DNA of 64,000 nucleotides from Corynebacterium sp. (GCA_030530875.1 JAUMUD010000001.1:68092-132091), one strand, 5' to 3'; shown: positions 52,833-61,862, counted from the stretch's first letter. The notes: generated by a model from the letters alone, not told the origin. Numbers and translations: made by a program.

Positions 52833-53754
52833 CTTGCAACCTCACTGCCATTGCTTCTTCAAGATTTGGACGGCGGGAAACAAAGTCACGGACTTCAATA
52901 TTCGCCAAGGCCAGATTCTTAATAAATAGGCCAATGTCCTGGGTACGGAGGGAAACATGATTCCCTGTAATTTCGAGTCCTTCAACAGGGCTAATCCCAT
53001 GAAGGAGCTCCGGGGTATCCGTATTAAATTCCACAGTGGTGGAGGTGGATACGGAGAGGAACTCTTCCTTGGAGCAATTGGTCTTGCATCTACCTTGGCT
53101 GATCAGGAGCAGGTCATCAGCAAGGTGCTCGACCTCATCAAGATAATGGGAAGTGAGCAGCACAGCGGTCCCCTGATCCACACGCTCACGGATATAATTC
53201 TACAGCACTTGGCGCGCCTGAGGATCGAGACCGGTGGTTGGTTCGTCGAGAAGAATTAATCTGGGCTGTCCGATAAAGCCCAGGGCCACAGCCACGCGAT
53301 GCCGCTGACCACCAGAAAGGAAGCCCATGCGCTTATCCTTGAACTCGGCCAGATTCCACTTTTCCAAATGCTCAAGTGAATACTCTCGTCTTTGGGCTGT
53401 GGTCTTGCCAGTCACCGCATGGTGGGCGGCAAAAAATTGTGCAAGCTCAAAGGGAGTGAGCTCATTTGGCAGATAACTGTGCTGGCCAACAACCCCAAGC
53501 CCAATGCGGGAGGCAGGCTTGGTTGGGTCCTTGCCAAAAATTCTTACTGTCCCCGAATAGGGGGCATAGGTTCCGCAGAGAATTTTAATCAGTGTAGATT
53601 TACCAGCCCCATTGGGGCCAAGCACGCCAAGAATTCTTCCCTGCTTGAGCTCGAAGGAAACCCCCTTGAGGGCCTCAAAGTCCTTGTATCTCTGTGTTAA
53701 ATTCTCGGCTTGAATTGCAGGTAAAGTCTTATTGAGCGATTGAGCGACTACCAT
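52822..53754 (-). pseudogene. ABC exporter ATPase interrupted by an in-frame amber codon
   Basis: The reading frame of 310 codons encodes a DrrA-type ATPase: Walker A LGPNGAGKSTL (near residue 46), signature LSGGQRHRV (near 150) and Walker B LILLDEPTTGLD (near 165). Codon 185 (53202-53200) is TAG, after which the same frame continues with NYIRERVDQGTAVLLTSHYLDE (in part: AVLLTSHYLDE, the switch histidine) and a C-terminal domain. Relatives have Trp-Asn-Tyr here, so one G-to-A change (TGG to TAG) explains it. The first part alone lacks the H-loop. GGAG precedes the ATG. Readthrough, a sequencing error or a true pseudogene are all possible. Confidence 0.8.
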
Positions 53755-54136
53755 GCTTCAACTCCATTTCGAATAGCTATAATACGACAATTCCTAGGAA
53801 CCGAAGAAACACGATAGTAGCACTCACACCACCTTATATTTCCACATTTCCGTAGGAAGATTTATGGATAATTCACAGTCAAAGAATCCATAATTAAGTC
53901 AGCCCAACCCCGCTGGTTAGGCTGGGACACACCTCCTTCTTTCATATCGTCCCTACTGCGAAAAGATAGACTTTAGCCAATTATGCTAATGTTTGAAATG
54001 AATAATATCTAAAACGACAGCAAATAGCAAATGGGGGTAATTTTCCCTACCCCCGCTAATGCGATTTTTTTCAAGAAGGTCACTGAAGGCCGCTATCGTC
54101 GAAAAGCAAAATATGGAAACGGGTATAGTTAGTGCT
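53755..54136. other. Intergenic region of about 380 bp
   Basis: Near the left end the minus strand has TATTAT (53784-53779) as a -10 for the ABC genes. At 53901-53925 CAGCCCAACC and GGTTAGGCTG form a 10-bp inverted repeat with one mismatch, around a 5-nt loop. The rest is AT-rich with no coding potential seen. At the right end TATAGT (54124-54129) serves the next gene. Confidence 0.5.
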
Positions 54137-54886
54137 ATGGCACCAAGGAATCCCTACAACGAGAACCCATACCGGGGCGATAACCCTTATGGGCAGGACC
54201 CATATAAGGAAAATACTGAGTCGGCGGGCGCACGCGCGGGCCGCTTCCTTTTTGATGCGGCGGCGGCCATTTCCCAAGGTGCCGATGAGCTAGCCAAGCA
54301 GCGCAAGACCAATAAGCAACGCAAGCGCATTGAAACCGAGATTGAGCTGCAGAAGCTTGAGATGTGGCGAAAGCGCCAGCGTATGGAGCTGCGTCAGGAA
54401 AAAATGGCGCTTTTCCGCGACCAAATTAAGAGCTTTATGCCACCCCCAGCCCAGCCACGGATGCAAGCACCAATGCATCCGCAGTTCCAGCAGCAGGTGC
54501 CACCGCCAGCCCCAGCACCGCAGCGCATTCACACCGGCCTGCAGATCATTCCAGGCACGCCAATTCTGAGCGATGCAGAGGCAGTGGTACGCGCCTTTAT
54601 GTATCAGAATTCCTCGTTATTCTCCCCCGCTGTGCATGAGCTTTTTGCCATTGAGCGTGTGACCCCGGCCATGTTTGATGATACGGTCGTGGAAATGCTC
54701 AATGAATTCTATGATTTCCCGGAGCAAAATCGCCGCACGATTATCCAGAATGTGATTAATCACCGCGCGAAAATGCCGAAGCCAAATAAGAATTTGCCAC
54801 AGCCTGATAGTGGCACAAATTATCGCATGATACAGGATTGGAAACCACTAAGTTTTGATGAGGACGACTCCGATAAGTCCTCGTAG
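54137..54886 (+). CDS. NPY-repeat, coiled-coil protein (unrecognised)
   Basis: Soluble protein of 249 residues. It begins with tandem Asn-Pro-Tyr motifs (PRNPYNENPYRGDNPYGQDPY in part: four NPY/DPY units in the first 25 residues), then a basic amphipathic helix (AKQRKTNKQRKRIETEIELQ and LEMWRKRQRMELRQEKMALF) likely to form a coiled coil, a Pro/Gln-rich hinge (residues 105-145), and a globular C-terminal part. TATAGT lies 7 nt before ATG 54137, so this start is preferred over 54059. No family recognised; the layout suggests an adaptor or scaffold. Confidence 0.65.
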   Translation: MAPRNPYNENPYRGDNPYGQDPYKENTESAGARAGRFLFDAAAAISQGADELAKQRKTNKQRKRIETEIELQKLEMWRKRQRMELRQEKMALFRDQIKSFMPPPAQPRMQAPMHPQFQQQVPPPAPAPQRIHTGLQIIPGTPILSDAEAVVRAFMYQNSSLFSPAVHELFAIERVTPAMFDDTVVEMLNEFYDFPEQNRRTIIQNVINHRAKMPKPNKNLPQPDSGTNYRMIQDWKPLSFDEDDSDKSS

Positions 54887-54907
54887 TGGCCATAAATACA
54901 GCCCGGC

Positions 54908-54940
54908 GCGACCCCAGAATTTCCTGGGGTCGCATTTTTT
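54908..54940 (+). terminator. Terminator after the NPY-repeat gene
   Basis: Perfect 10-bp stem GCGACCCCAG / CTGGGGTCGC with a 6-nt loop, then ATTTTTT. Confidence 0.9.
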
Positions 54941-55063
54941 ATGAGTAACATTTTACCTGGCTAAATTTCTTTTTTCCTGAATGTTTAGGTTAAGCTTAAT
55001 AAAACGCTTTTATCCATGCCCGGCGCACACCGCCGGCCAGATATTTAGGAGGTGGCGTAGACT

Positions 55064-56977
55064 ATGAAAGCATATGTCCAACGCCTTGGACGGGCCTTAA
55101 TGTTGCCCGTTGCCTGTTTACCGGCAGCCGCCCTCTTCCTGGGCTTAGGCTACTGGATTGACCCCGCCGGTTGGGGCGGAAATAATCTCATTGCTGCTTA
55201 TCTGGTAAAAACGGGCGCAGCAATTCTTGATAATCTTGGTCTTCTTTTTGCCGTGGGTGTTTCCATTGGCATGGCCAAGAATCGCGACGGCGCATCGGCA
55301 CTATCCGGATTGGTTGGTTTCCTCACGGTGACCACAATCATGGGTGGTGCCGCTAATTTTTTGGGCCTTGATGCCGATGATCTTCCGGCGGCTTTTGCGC
55401 CCGGGGCTATTGGTAATAAGAATGTCTTCTTTGGCATTATGGTCGGCTGCATTGCGGGCGCCCTCTATAACCGCTTTAGTCAGACCAAGCTCCCGGACTT
55501 CCTGGCCTTCTTCTCCGGAAGGCGCTGTGTCCCTATTCTCACCGCCGCAGTCATGTCGGTGGTGTCACTGGCCCTTCTCTTCATTTGGCCGATTGTCTAT
55601 AACGGCCTGGTCTCCTTCGGTGAGTCCATTATGGGCATGGGCGCGGTGGGCGCCGGCATCTACGGCTTCTTCAACCGCCTGCTCATTCCGACCGGCCTGC
55701 ACCACGCACTAAACAATGTCTTCTGGTTTAACCTGGCTGGCATTGATGACATCACCAAGTTCTGGACGGGCGAAAATGCCACCCCAGCCACCGGCGGCTT
55801 CCACCCATTTGGCACCTATGTCACCGGCATGTACCAGGCCGGCTGGTTCCCAGTGATGATGTTCGGCCTTCCTGCCGGCGCCTATGCCATGTACCGCAAT
55901 GCCCGGCCGGAAAAGAAGAAGCAGGTTGGTTCGCTCATGCTTGCCGCCGGCCTTGCCTCCTTCCTCACCGGCGTGACGGAGCCAATTGAGTTTGCTTTCA
56001 TGTTTGTGGCCTTCCCGCTCTATGTGCTCCACGCCTTCCTGGCCGCCGTCTCCGTCTTTATCGCCGCGGCCTTCCAGTGGATTGCTGGCTTCCAATTCTC
56101 CGGCGGTCTCATTGACCTTATTCTTTCCTTCCGCGTCCCGCAGGCCCACCAGCCATATATGCTCTTTATCCAAGGCATAGTCTTTGCGGCCATTTACTTC
56201 TTTACCTTCAATTGGGCAATCAAGAAGTTCAATCTTATGACCCCAGGCCGCGAAGCGGATGAGGAAACTGCTACTACCAGTAACACTGATAGTTCCGGCC
56301 TTGCCGCGAAGCTCTTTGCCGCTCTTGGCGGGGCTGCCAATATTAAGGTCATTGAGCACTGCACAACCAGGCTTCGCCTGATTCTGGGGGACACAAAGAA
56401 GGTCAATGCCAGCGCGATTAAGGGCCTGGGTCTACCTGGTCAGCAGCGCGTGAGCGATACTGACTACCAGGTCATTGTTGGCCCGCAGGTCCAGCATCTC
56501 TACGATGAGTTGATGGAATTTTTCCACAACCCTGATTCTTCTGGCGTATCGACGCCCCTCGAACTGCGCCGACCATGTTCCGGTTCCTATGTGAACCAGG
56601 GTGATATCCCTGATGGTGCCTTTAGCTCCGGGGCTCTCGGTGAGGCCTTTGCCATCCGCCCAGAATCCGATAAATTCACAGTGACTAGCCCGATTGCCGG
56701 TGAGGTCATTAGTGTGGCCCCAACTGGTCATGCCTATGGTATTCGCAGTACCTGCGGCCATGAGATTCTGGTCCATATTGGTGTGGATACGGTCAAATAT
56801 GCTGAGGAATTCAGTATCTTTGAGCCACTGGTCACAATGGGCCAGGCCATTGAGGCCGGCACGCCGCTGGCCACAGTCGACTATTCGCGAGTCAACGGCG
56901 AATTCGCCCCTGATGTTATTGTCCTTCTTCTTGATAATGAGAAGAATACAAAACATGAGATTTTGTTCGTCGAATAG
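55064..56977 (+). CDS. nagE: PTS permease IICBA, N-acetylglucosamine/glucose type
   Basis: Protein of 637 residues with three domains in the order C-B-A. IIC (about 1-395) has about 10 helices and the GLHHALNNVFWFNLAG and TGVTEPIEFAFMFVAF motifs. IIB (about 410-485) carries the phosphocysteine in IEHCTTRLRLIL. IIA (about 515-637) carries the phosphohistidine region EILVHIGVDTVKY. It imports and phosphorylates a hexose; the C-B-A order and IIC motifs favour GlcNAc over glucose, but this is not certain. AGGAGG lies 10 nt before the ATG. A GC-rich hairpin (55020-55036) lies in its leader. Confidence 0.85.
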   Translation: MKAYVQRLGRALMLPVACLPAAALFLGLGYWIDPAGWGGNNLIAAYLVKTGAAILDNLGLLFAVGVSIGMAKNRDGASALSGLVGFLTVTTIMGGAANFLGLDADDLPAAFAPGAIGNKNVFFGIMVGCIAGALYNRFSQTKLPDFLAFFSGRRCVPILTAAVMSVVSLALLFIWPIVYNGLVSFGESIMGMGAVGAGIYGFFNRLLIPTGLHHALNNVFWFNLAGIDDITKFWTGENATPATGGFHPFGTYVTGMYQAGWFPVMMFGLPAGAYAMYRNARPEKKKQVGSLMLAAGLASFLTGVTEPIEFAFMFVAFPLYVLHAFLAAVSVFIAAAFQWIAGFQFSGGLIDLILSFRVPQAHQPYMLFIQGIVFAAIYFFTFNWAIKKFNLMTPGREADEETATTSNTDSSGLAAKLFAALGGAANIKVIEHCTTRLRLILGDTKKVNASAIKGLGLPGQQRVSDTDYQVIVGPQVQHLYDELMEFFHNPDSSGVSTPLELRRPCSGSYVNQGDIPDGAFSSGALGEAFAIRPESDKFTVTSPIAGEVISVAPTGHAYGIRSTCGHEILVHIGVDTVKYAEEFSIFEPLVTMGQAIEAGTPLATVDYSRVNGEFAPDVIVLLLDNEKNTKHEILFVE

Positions 56978-57016
56978 CAAAAATGTAAGGCACGTGACCC
57001 GCTGATTAAAAACTAT

Positions 57017-57046
57017 GGCGGTAGGACCTAACTGGGTTCTACCGCC
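57017..57046 (+). terminator. Possible terminator after nagE
   Basis: GGCGGTAGGACC pairs with GGTTCTACCGCC (one G-U) around a short loop. No strong U tract follows, so efficiency is doubtful. The pth promoter follows within 10 bp. Confidence 0.45.
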
Positions 57047-57063
57047 TGTGTTAGCATTATCTG

Positions 57064-57624
57064 GTGACTTTACTTGTGGTGGGTCTTGGTAATCCCGGAC
57101 CAAAATATGAAACGACCAGGCATAATGCGGGCTACCTTGTGGTGGATGAGCTCGTTAGTGAACGCGGCGATTCTTTTAAGCTCCACAAGAAAACCGGGGC
57201 CTTGATTTGTGAACTGCCTGGCATGATTGTGGCCAAGCCGGGTTCTTTTATGAATGAATCGGGCATTAATATTGCGAAACTCTGCCAGTTTTTCAAAATC
57301 ACCCCGGATAATGTCCTGGTCATTCATGATGAACTGGACCTTCCTTTCGGTGCCCTGCGCCTGAAAAAGGGTGGCAGCGAAAATGGCCATAATGGCCTTA
57401 AATCCACCACCCAATACCTGCACACCAAGGACTATATGCGCCTGCGCTTTGGTATTGGTCGCCCACCGGGACGCATGAGTGTGGTGGATTGGGTCCTGCA
57501 TGCTTTCAGCAAGGAAGAATGGGAGGAAATCCCGATTCTTACCGCTGACTGCGCCGATGCCATTAAGTTGCTTGCGCAGCGCGGCATGGCCATTGCCCAA
57601 AATGAGCTGCATAAGAACCACTAG
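57064..57624 (+). CDS. pth: Peptidyl-tRNA hydrolase
   Basis: Pth, 186 residues, releases peptides from prematurely dissociated peptidyl-tRNA. The catalytic region is VVGLGNPGPKYETTRHNAGY (catalytic His near residue 20), with KPGSFMNESG, VIHDELDLPFGALRLKKGGS in part, and GHNGLKS. GTG start 57064, 6 nt after TAGCAT (57052-57057), so probably leaderless. Its last 4 bp overlap the end of a small convergent gene. Confidence 0.95.
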   Translation: MTLLVVGLGNPGPKYETTRHNAGYLVVDELVSERGDSFKLHKKTGALICELPGMIVAKPGSFMNESGINIAKLCQFFKITPDNVLVIHDELDLPFGALRLKKGGSENGHNGLKSTTQYLHTKDYMRLRFGIGRPPGRMSVVDWVLHAFSKEEWEEIPILTADCADAIKLLAQRGMAIAQNELHKNH

Positions 57625-57812
57625 AGTTTGCCTTTTCGGGCCTTTTTCATCATTTTTTCCAGGGCCTTATCATCGAGTTCCACGGCATTAACCTTCAGTA
57701 ATGAGTGGATGACCTTGGGGCATTTTTTGCAGCGCGGCGAGGACTTGCAACACTTCTTCTTGCCAGCCTTGGGCCCCTTGCGGAGCATCTCGCGAACCTT
57801 TTGCGCCTTCAT
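57621..57812 (-). CDS. Small basic cysteine-rich protein
   Basis: A 63-residue, very basic protein with four cysteines in KKCCKSSPRCKKCP (residues 19-32), which could bind zinc or a nucleic acid. Similar short proteins occur near pth/prfC-type genes in other actinobacteria as far as I recall. On its own strand it has no strong ribosome-binding site; TAAATT lies 7 nt before the ATG, fitting a leaderless transcript. It converges on pth with 4 bp overlap and is divergent from prfC. Confidence 0.6.
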   Translation of the reverse strand: MKAQKVREMLRKGPKAGKKKCCKSSPRCKKCPKVIHSLLKVNAVELDDKALEKMMKKARKGKL

Positions 57813-57851
57813 AGATATAAATTTACCTTAATATCTACTAGAATGGGCACA

Positions 57852-59462
57852 GTGACTGAGCTTTTGAAAGAGGCGCAACGCCGCCGCACTTTTGCTGTTA
57901 TTGCCCACCCAGACGCCGGTAAGTCCACCTTGACTGAGGCCCTGGCCCTCCACGCCCATGTGATTACTGAGGCTGGTGCGGTCCATGGTAAGGCTGGCCG
58001 TAAGGCCACGGTCTCCGACTGGATGGAAATGGAAAAGGACCGCGGTATCTCCATTGCCTCTTCGGCTCTGCAGTTTGAATATGCCCCTGAGGGCCATGAG
58101 GGCGAACCTTTCGTCATCAACCTTGTTGACACCCCTGGTCACGCCGACTTCTCTGAGGATACCTACCGTGTGCTCACCGCTGTTGACGCGGCTGTGATGC
58201 TTATCGACGGCGCCAAGGGCCTCGAGCCTCAGACCCTGAAGCTCTTCCGTGTCTGCAAGTCTCGCGGTCTTCCTATTATTACTGTGATCAATAAGTGGGA
58301 CCGCCCCGGCAAGGCCCCACTGGAGCTTATCGATGAGATCGTCAACGAAATCGGCCTCCAGCCAACCCCACTCTATTGGCCAGTGGGTGAGGCCGGTGAC
58401 TTCCGTGGCCTTGCACGCATCACCCCTGATGGTGAGCCTGATGAGTATATCCACTTTGAGCGCACTGCCGGTGGTTCCACCATCGCCCCTGAGGAATACT
58501 TCACCCCTGAGCAGGCTGAGGAACGTGAAGGTTCCGCCTGGTCCACTGCTGCTGAGGAAGTGGAACTGCTCACCATGGATGGTGCCATCCACGACCAGGA
58601 CCTCTTCCTGGACTGCACGACTTCCCCAGTGATCTTTGCCTCCGCCATGCTGAACTTTGGTGTGCACCAGATTCTCGATACCCTCTGTGCCCTCGCTCCC
58701 CATCCTGAGGCCCGCCCAACCGTGGTTCCGGAGGATGGCGAGCGTGAACTCTCCGATGATTTCTCCGGTGTGGTCTTTAAGGTTCAGGCCGGTATGGATA
58801 AGAACCACCGTGACTCCCTTGCCTTCATGCGCATTGTCTCCGGCGAATTTGATCGTGGCATGCAGGTGACCCATGCTCAGTCGGGTCGCAGCTTCTCCAC
58901 CAAGTACGCCCTGACTGTGTTTGGCCGTACCCGCTCCACTGTGGAAACCGCCTACCCTGGCGATATTGTGGGCCTGGTTAATGCTGGCTCCCTTGCCCCT
59001 GGTGACACCATCTTTACTGGCAAGAAGGTGCAATTTGCCCCAATGCCACAGTTCGCCCCTGAGTACTTCCAGACCCTTCGCGCGAAGTCCCTGGGCAAGT
59101 ATAAGCAGTTCCGCAAGGGCCTTGAACAGCTCGAATCTGAGGGTGTTGTGCAGATTCTGCGCAATGATGCCCGCGGTGATGCTGCCCCAGTCATGGCCGC
59201 TGTTGGTCCAATGCAGTTCGAAGTCATGATGGCCCGCATGGAAAATGAATACAATGTTGAGACCATCGCGGAACCAATCCCTTATAGTGTTGCCCGCCGC
59301 ACCACCAAGGAAACCGCCCCTGAACTTGCCCGCCAGCGTGGCGTGGAAATCTTCACCCGCGGCGATGGCGAACTCATCGCGCTCTTTGGCGATAAGTGGC
59401 GCCTGCAGTTTATTGAAAAGGAGCACCCTGAGTTCGAACTTGAACCAATGGTTGCGGACTAA
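57852..59462 (+). CDS. prfC: Peptide chain release factor 3
   Basis: RF3, about 536 residues, the GTPase that recycles RF1/RF2 after termination. G1 is AVIAHPDAGKSTLTEAL (near residue 17), G3 VDTPGHADFSEDTYR (near 90), G4 INKWDRPGK (near 145), followed by the beta-barrel and RF3 C-terminal domains (GPMQFEVM, then TRGDGELIALFGDKW). TAGAAT (57839-57844) ends 7 nt before GTG 57852, so I choose this leaderless start; ATG 57843 overlaps the -10 box. Confidence 0.94.
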   Translation: MTELLKEAQRRRTFAVIAHPDAGKSTLTEALALHAHVITEAGAVHGKAGRKATVSDWMEMEKDRGISIASSALQFEYAPEGHEGEPFVINLVDTPGHADFSEDTYRVLTAVDAAVMLIDGAKGLEPQTLKLFRVCKSRGLPIITVINKWDRPGKAPLELIDEIVNEIGLQPTPLYWPVGEAGDFRGLARITPDGEPDEYIHFERTAGGSTIAPEEYFTPEQAEEREGSAWSTAAEEVELLTMDGAIHDQDLFLDCTTSPVIFASAMLNFGVHQILDTLCALAPHPEARPTVVPEDGERELSDDFSGVVFKVQAGMDKNHRDSLAFMRIVSGEFDRGMQVTHAQSGRSFSTKYALTVFGRTRSTVETAYPGDIVGLVNAGSLAPGDTIFTGKKVQFAPMPQFAPEYFQTLRAKSLGKYKQFRKGLEQLESEGVVQILRNDARGDAAPVMAAVGPMQFEVMMARMENEYNVETIAEPIPYSVARRTTKETAPELARQRGVEIFTRGDGELIALFGDKWRLQFIEKEHPEFELEPMVAD

Positions 59463-59476
59463 GAGTAATAAAACCC

Positions 59477-60442
59477 ATGAGTGATTTTTCCTCCATTGCC
59501 CAGGCCGGCATTATTGCCAATAATGCCGTGCGTGGCTATATCAAGTACCTCACCGGCCGCGCCAAAGCCGCAGAAGAACCCGTGGAATTCGACCGCTCCA
59601 CTGAGCCCGCTACCCTGCGCATTGGCGAGCAACTAATCCCAATGCGTCCTTTCGCAAAGACAGTGCCGGTTCAGTCGAGTACCGATGAGGGCGCCGCCCC
59701 TGAATCCTCGCAGGAGCTTCTCGCATTCTCTTGGGTGGATCCACGCATCCCGCAGGTACTTCACTCAGAGGGTATTGAGGCGGAGAATATTGCGATTTCT
59801 ACCCCCTGGGCCTTGGAGGCAGCAATCACCATTCTTGGTTCACCGGTTGCTATTCATGCTGGTGATACCTACTATGCGGGCTATATTAATGTGCCCGCCA
59901 CTGAGGCGCAGTTCGCTGCCCTCGCGGATTCGGTTACTGACCCCACTGACCCGCATGCGCTGATGACTTTGGTGGAGGAGTCCTTCTTCCTCAGCCGCGA
60001 TGCCTTCTACTATTTCAACTCCTATGGCATTAGCGTGGATGAGGGCATTCGCCGCAAAGTAATTGTCCGCGCAGTCACCATTGCCCGCATGGATGATGAT
60101 TCAGTACCTAATCCGCAATTCCGCTGGGAGCCAGGCAAGATGCGTGAGAAATTGCGCGCCTATGGTTTTGCCCACTGCATCCCCGCCTTCCTGGCTGATT
60201 CACTACCAAAGAGTGCTGTGGAAAAGGACGCCCTCGTGGAAGCAGCATTGACGGTGACGAATCGCAATTTCTTTGCTGTTCTTGGTGACCGCGTCATTAT
60301 TGGTGATGTGGAATTGCCACAGTCCAGCCAGCATATTATTGACCAGGTGCTTTTAACTGAGCCCCCGTCCTTTATTGACCGCCAGCGTGCAGCCACACGC
60401 TATCAAGCCCTAAGGAGTGGCCGTGTTGCTAAAACTTCTTGA
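59477..60442 (+). CDS. Conserved hypothetical protein upstream of pnuC (unrecognised)
   Basis: Soluble protein of 321 residues. Distinct stretches are LLAFSWVDPRIPQVLHSEGI, ISTPWALEAAITILGSPVAI (in part) and HAGDTYYAGYINVP, followed by a helical C-terminal half. The N-terminal half somewhat resembles DUF6882 proteins, but this is a weak impression. It starts 14 bp after prfC and its 3' end overlaps pnuC by 20 bp, so it is cotranslated with pnuC. Confidence 0.65.
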   Translation: MSDFSSIAQAGIIANNAVRGYIKYLTGRAKAAEEPVEFDRSTEPATLRIGEQLIPMRPFAKTVPVQSSTDEGAAPESSQELLAFSWVDPRIPQVLHSEGIEAENIAISTPWALEAAITILGSPVAIHAGDTYYAGYINVPATEAQFAALADSVTDPTDPHALMTLVEESFFLSRDAFYYFNSYGISVDEGIRRKVIVRAVTIARMDDDSVPNPQFRWEPGKMREKLRAYGFAHCIPAFLADSLPKSAVEKDALVEAALTVTNRNFFAVLGDRVIIGDVELPQSSQHIIDQVLLTEPPSFIDRQRAATRYQALRSGRVAKTS

Positions 60443-61070
60443 TGCAACACTCTATATTGGTGGCATCCCGATTCTGTGGCGCGAAATTATTGGCAATATC
60501 TTTGGTCTTGCCAGCGCCATTGGTGGCATGCGCCGCGCAATGTGGGCCTGGCCAATCGGCATTATCGGCAATATTTTGCTCTTTACTGTCTTCCTGGGCG
60601 GTGTCTTCCACACCCCACAGGCACTTGACCTCTATGGTCAGGCCGGCCGCCAGGTGATGTTCCTGGCAGTTGCCTCCTACGGGTGGCTTACCTGGAAGAA
60701 GAAAAAGACGGCCCGCACCCCGCACTGGGCTAGTGCCAAGGAGCGCCTCTTCATGGTGGCAATGGCCATTGTGGGCACCATTGGCTTCGCGCTCATCTTT
60801 AAGGCTTTGGGCTCCTGGGGCCCATGGGCTGATGCGTGGATTTTCACAGGCTCCTGGCTGGCCACCTTCGGCATGGCCCGTGGATGGAATGAGTTCTGGC
60901 TCGTCTGGGTTGCCGTAGACATAGTAGGAGTGCCGCTGCTTTTTATCGCGGGCTACTACCCTTCAGCGGCACTCTACATTATCTACGCGGTCTTTGTGCT
61001 GTGGGGATTTATTGTTTGGGTTCGCTCTTCTTCCCGAAATCCGCAACATCAGGCACATAGCGATACATAG
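60423..61070 (+). CDS. pnuC: Nicotinamide riboside transporter PnuC
   Basis: PnuC-type SWEET-fold transporter of about 215 residues with seven helices. Typical residues are LWREIIGNIFGLASAIGGMRR near the start (in part: EIIGNIFGLASAIGG), WPIGIIGNILLF, LYGQAGRQVMFLAVASYGW and NEFWLVWVAVDIVGVPLLF near the end. It imports nicotinamide riboside for NAD synthesis. AAGGAG (60412-60417) precedes GTG 60423. The last 62 bp overlap the convergent ppk2 gene. Confidence 0.9.
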   Translation: MLLKLLDATLYIGGIPILWREIIGNIFGLASAIGGMRRAMWAWPIGIIGNILLFTVFLGGVFHTPQALDLYGQAGRQVMFLAVASYGWLTWKKKKTARTPHWASAKERLFMVAMAIVGTIGFALIFKALGSWGPWADAWIFTGSWLATFGMARGWNEFWLVWVAVDIVGVPLLFIAGYYPSAALYIIYAVFVLWGFIVWVRSSSRNPQHQAHSDT

Positions 61071-61812
61071 ACCGTGGTGGTCGCACATAGGCATTAGGTC
61101 CGGGCTTAAGCTCGGGCCTTTCTGGGATCTCAGGGAGTTTCTTCTCCAAACTCTCATAAGGCACAGTGGACAAAAGGTGCGCAATGACATTTACACGGCT
61201 AGCCTTCTTATCCTCACTCTCCACCACATACCATGGGGATTCGATGGTATCCGTGCGGGCGAACATCGCATCCTTGGCTCTGGAATAATCCTCCCAGCGG
61301 GTAATGGACTGAAGGTCCATTGGGGAGAGTTTCCAATGGCGCATTGGATCATTGAGGCGACCCTCGAAGCGTCGATACTGCTCCTCATCAGAAACCGAGA
61401 ACCAATACTTGCGCAGCATAATGCCATCCTCAATGAGCAGGCGCTCAAAGACTGGAACCTGGCGCATAAAGCGTTCATATTCCTCATCAGTGCAGAAACC
61501 CATCACGCGCTCCACACCGGCACGGTTGTACCAGGAGCGGTCAAAGATGACAATCTCACCAGCACTGGGAAGGCGCTCCACATAGCGCTGGAAATACCAC
61601 TGGCCGCGCTCACGGCTAGTTGGTGCGGGAAGGGCCTCAATACGGCAGGTACGTGGATTCAGATACTGCGTAATACGCTTAATGGCTGAACCCTTGCCCG
61701 CCGCATCACGGCCCTCCATGATAATGACAAGTCGTGCACCAGTCTCAACAACCCACTGCTGCATATCCACTAACTCCGCCTGTAGCTGGAGCAATTGCTT
61801 CTTATAGCCCAT
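61009..61812 (-). CDS. ppk2: Polyphosphate kinase 2
   Basis: PPK2, 267 residues. Walker A is EGRDAAGKGSAIKRITQ (near residue 33), Walker B lies in IVIFDRSWYNRAGVERVMGF (near 90), with lid residues in LPAPTSRERGQWYFQRY. PPK2 uses polyphosphate to phosphorylate nucleoside di- or monophosphates. It pairs functionally with ppx in this window. TATGAT (61824-61819, minus) lies 6 nt before the ATG (leaderless). Overlaps pnuC tail to tail by 62 bp. Confidence 0.94.
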   Translation of the reverse strand: MGYKKQLLQLQAELVDMQQWVVETGARLVIIMEGRDAAGKGSAIKRITQYLNPRTCRIEALPAPTSRERGQWYFQRYVERLPSAGEIVIFDRSWYNRAGVERVMGFCTDEEYERFMRQVPVFERLLIEDGIMLRKYWFSVSDEEQYRRFEGRLNDPMRHWKLSPMDLQSITRWEDYSRAKDAMFARTDTIESPWYVVESEDKKASRVNVIAHLLSTVPYESLEKKLPEIPERPELKPGPNAYVRPPRSMYRYVPDVADFGKKSEPKQ

Positions 61813-61862
61813 ACCCTAATCATAAGCAAAGGCCTGCAGAAAAATAAAGAGCTGGGCAATAA

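Noticed and set aside
57828..59426. A 532-codon open frame on the minus strand
   Set aside because: Antisense to prfC and without recognisable motifs.
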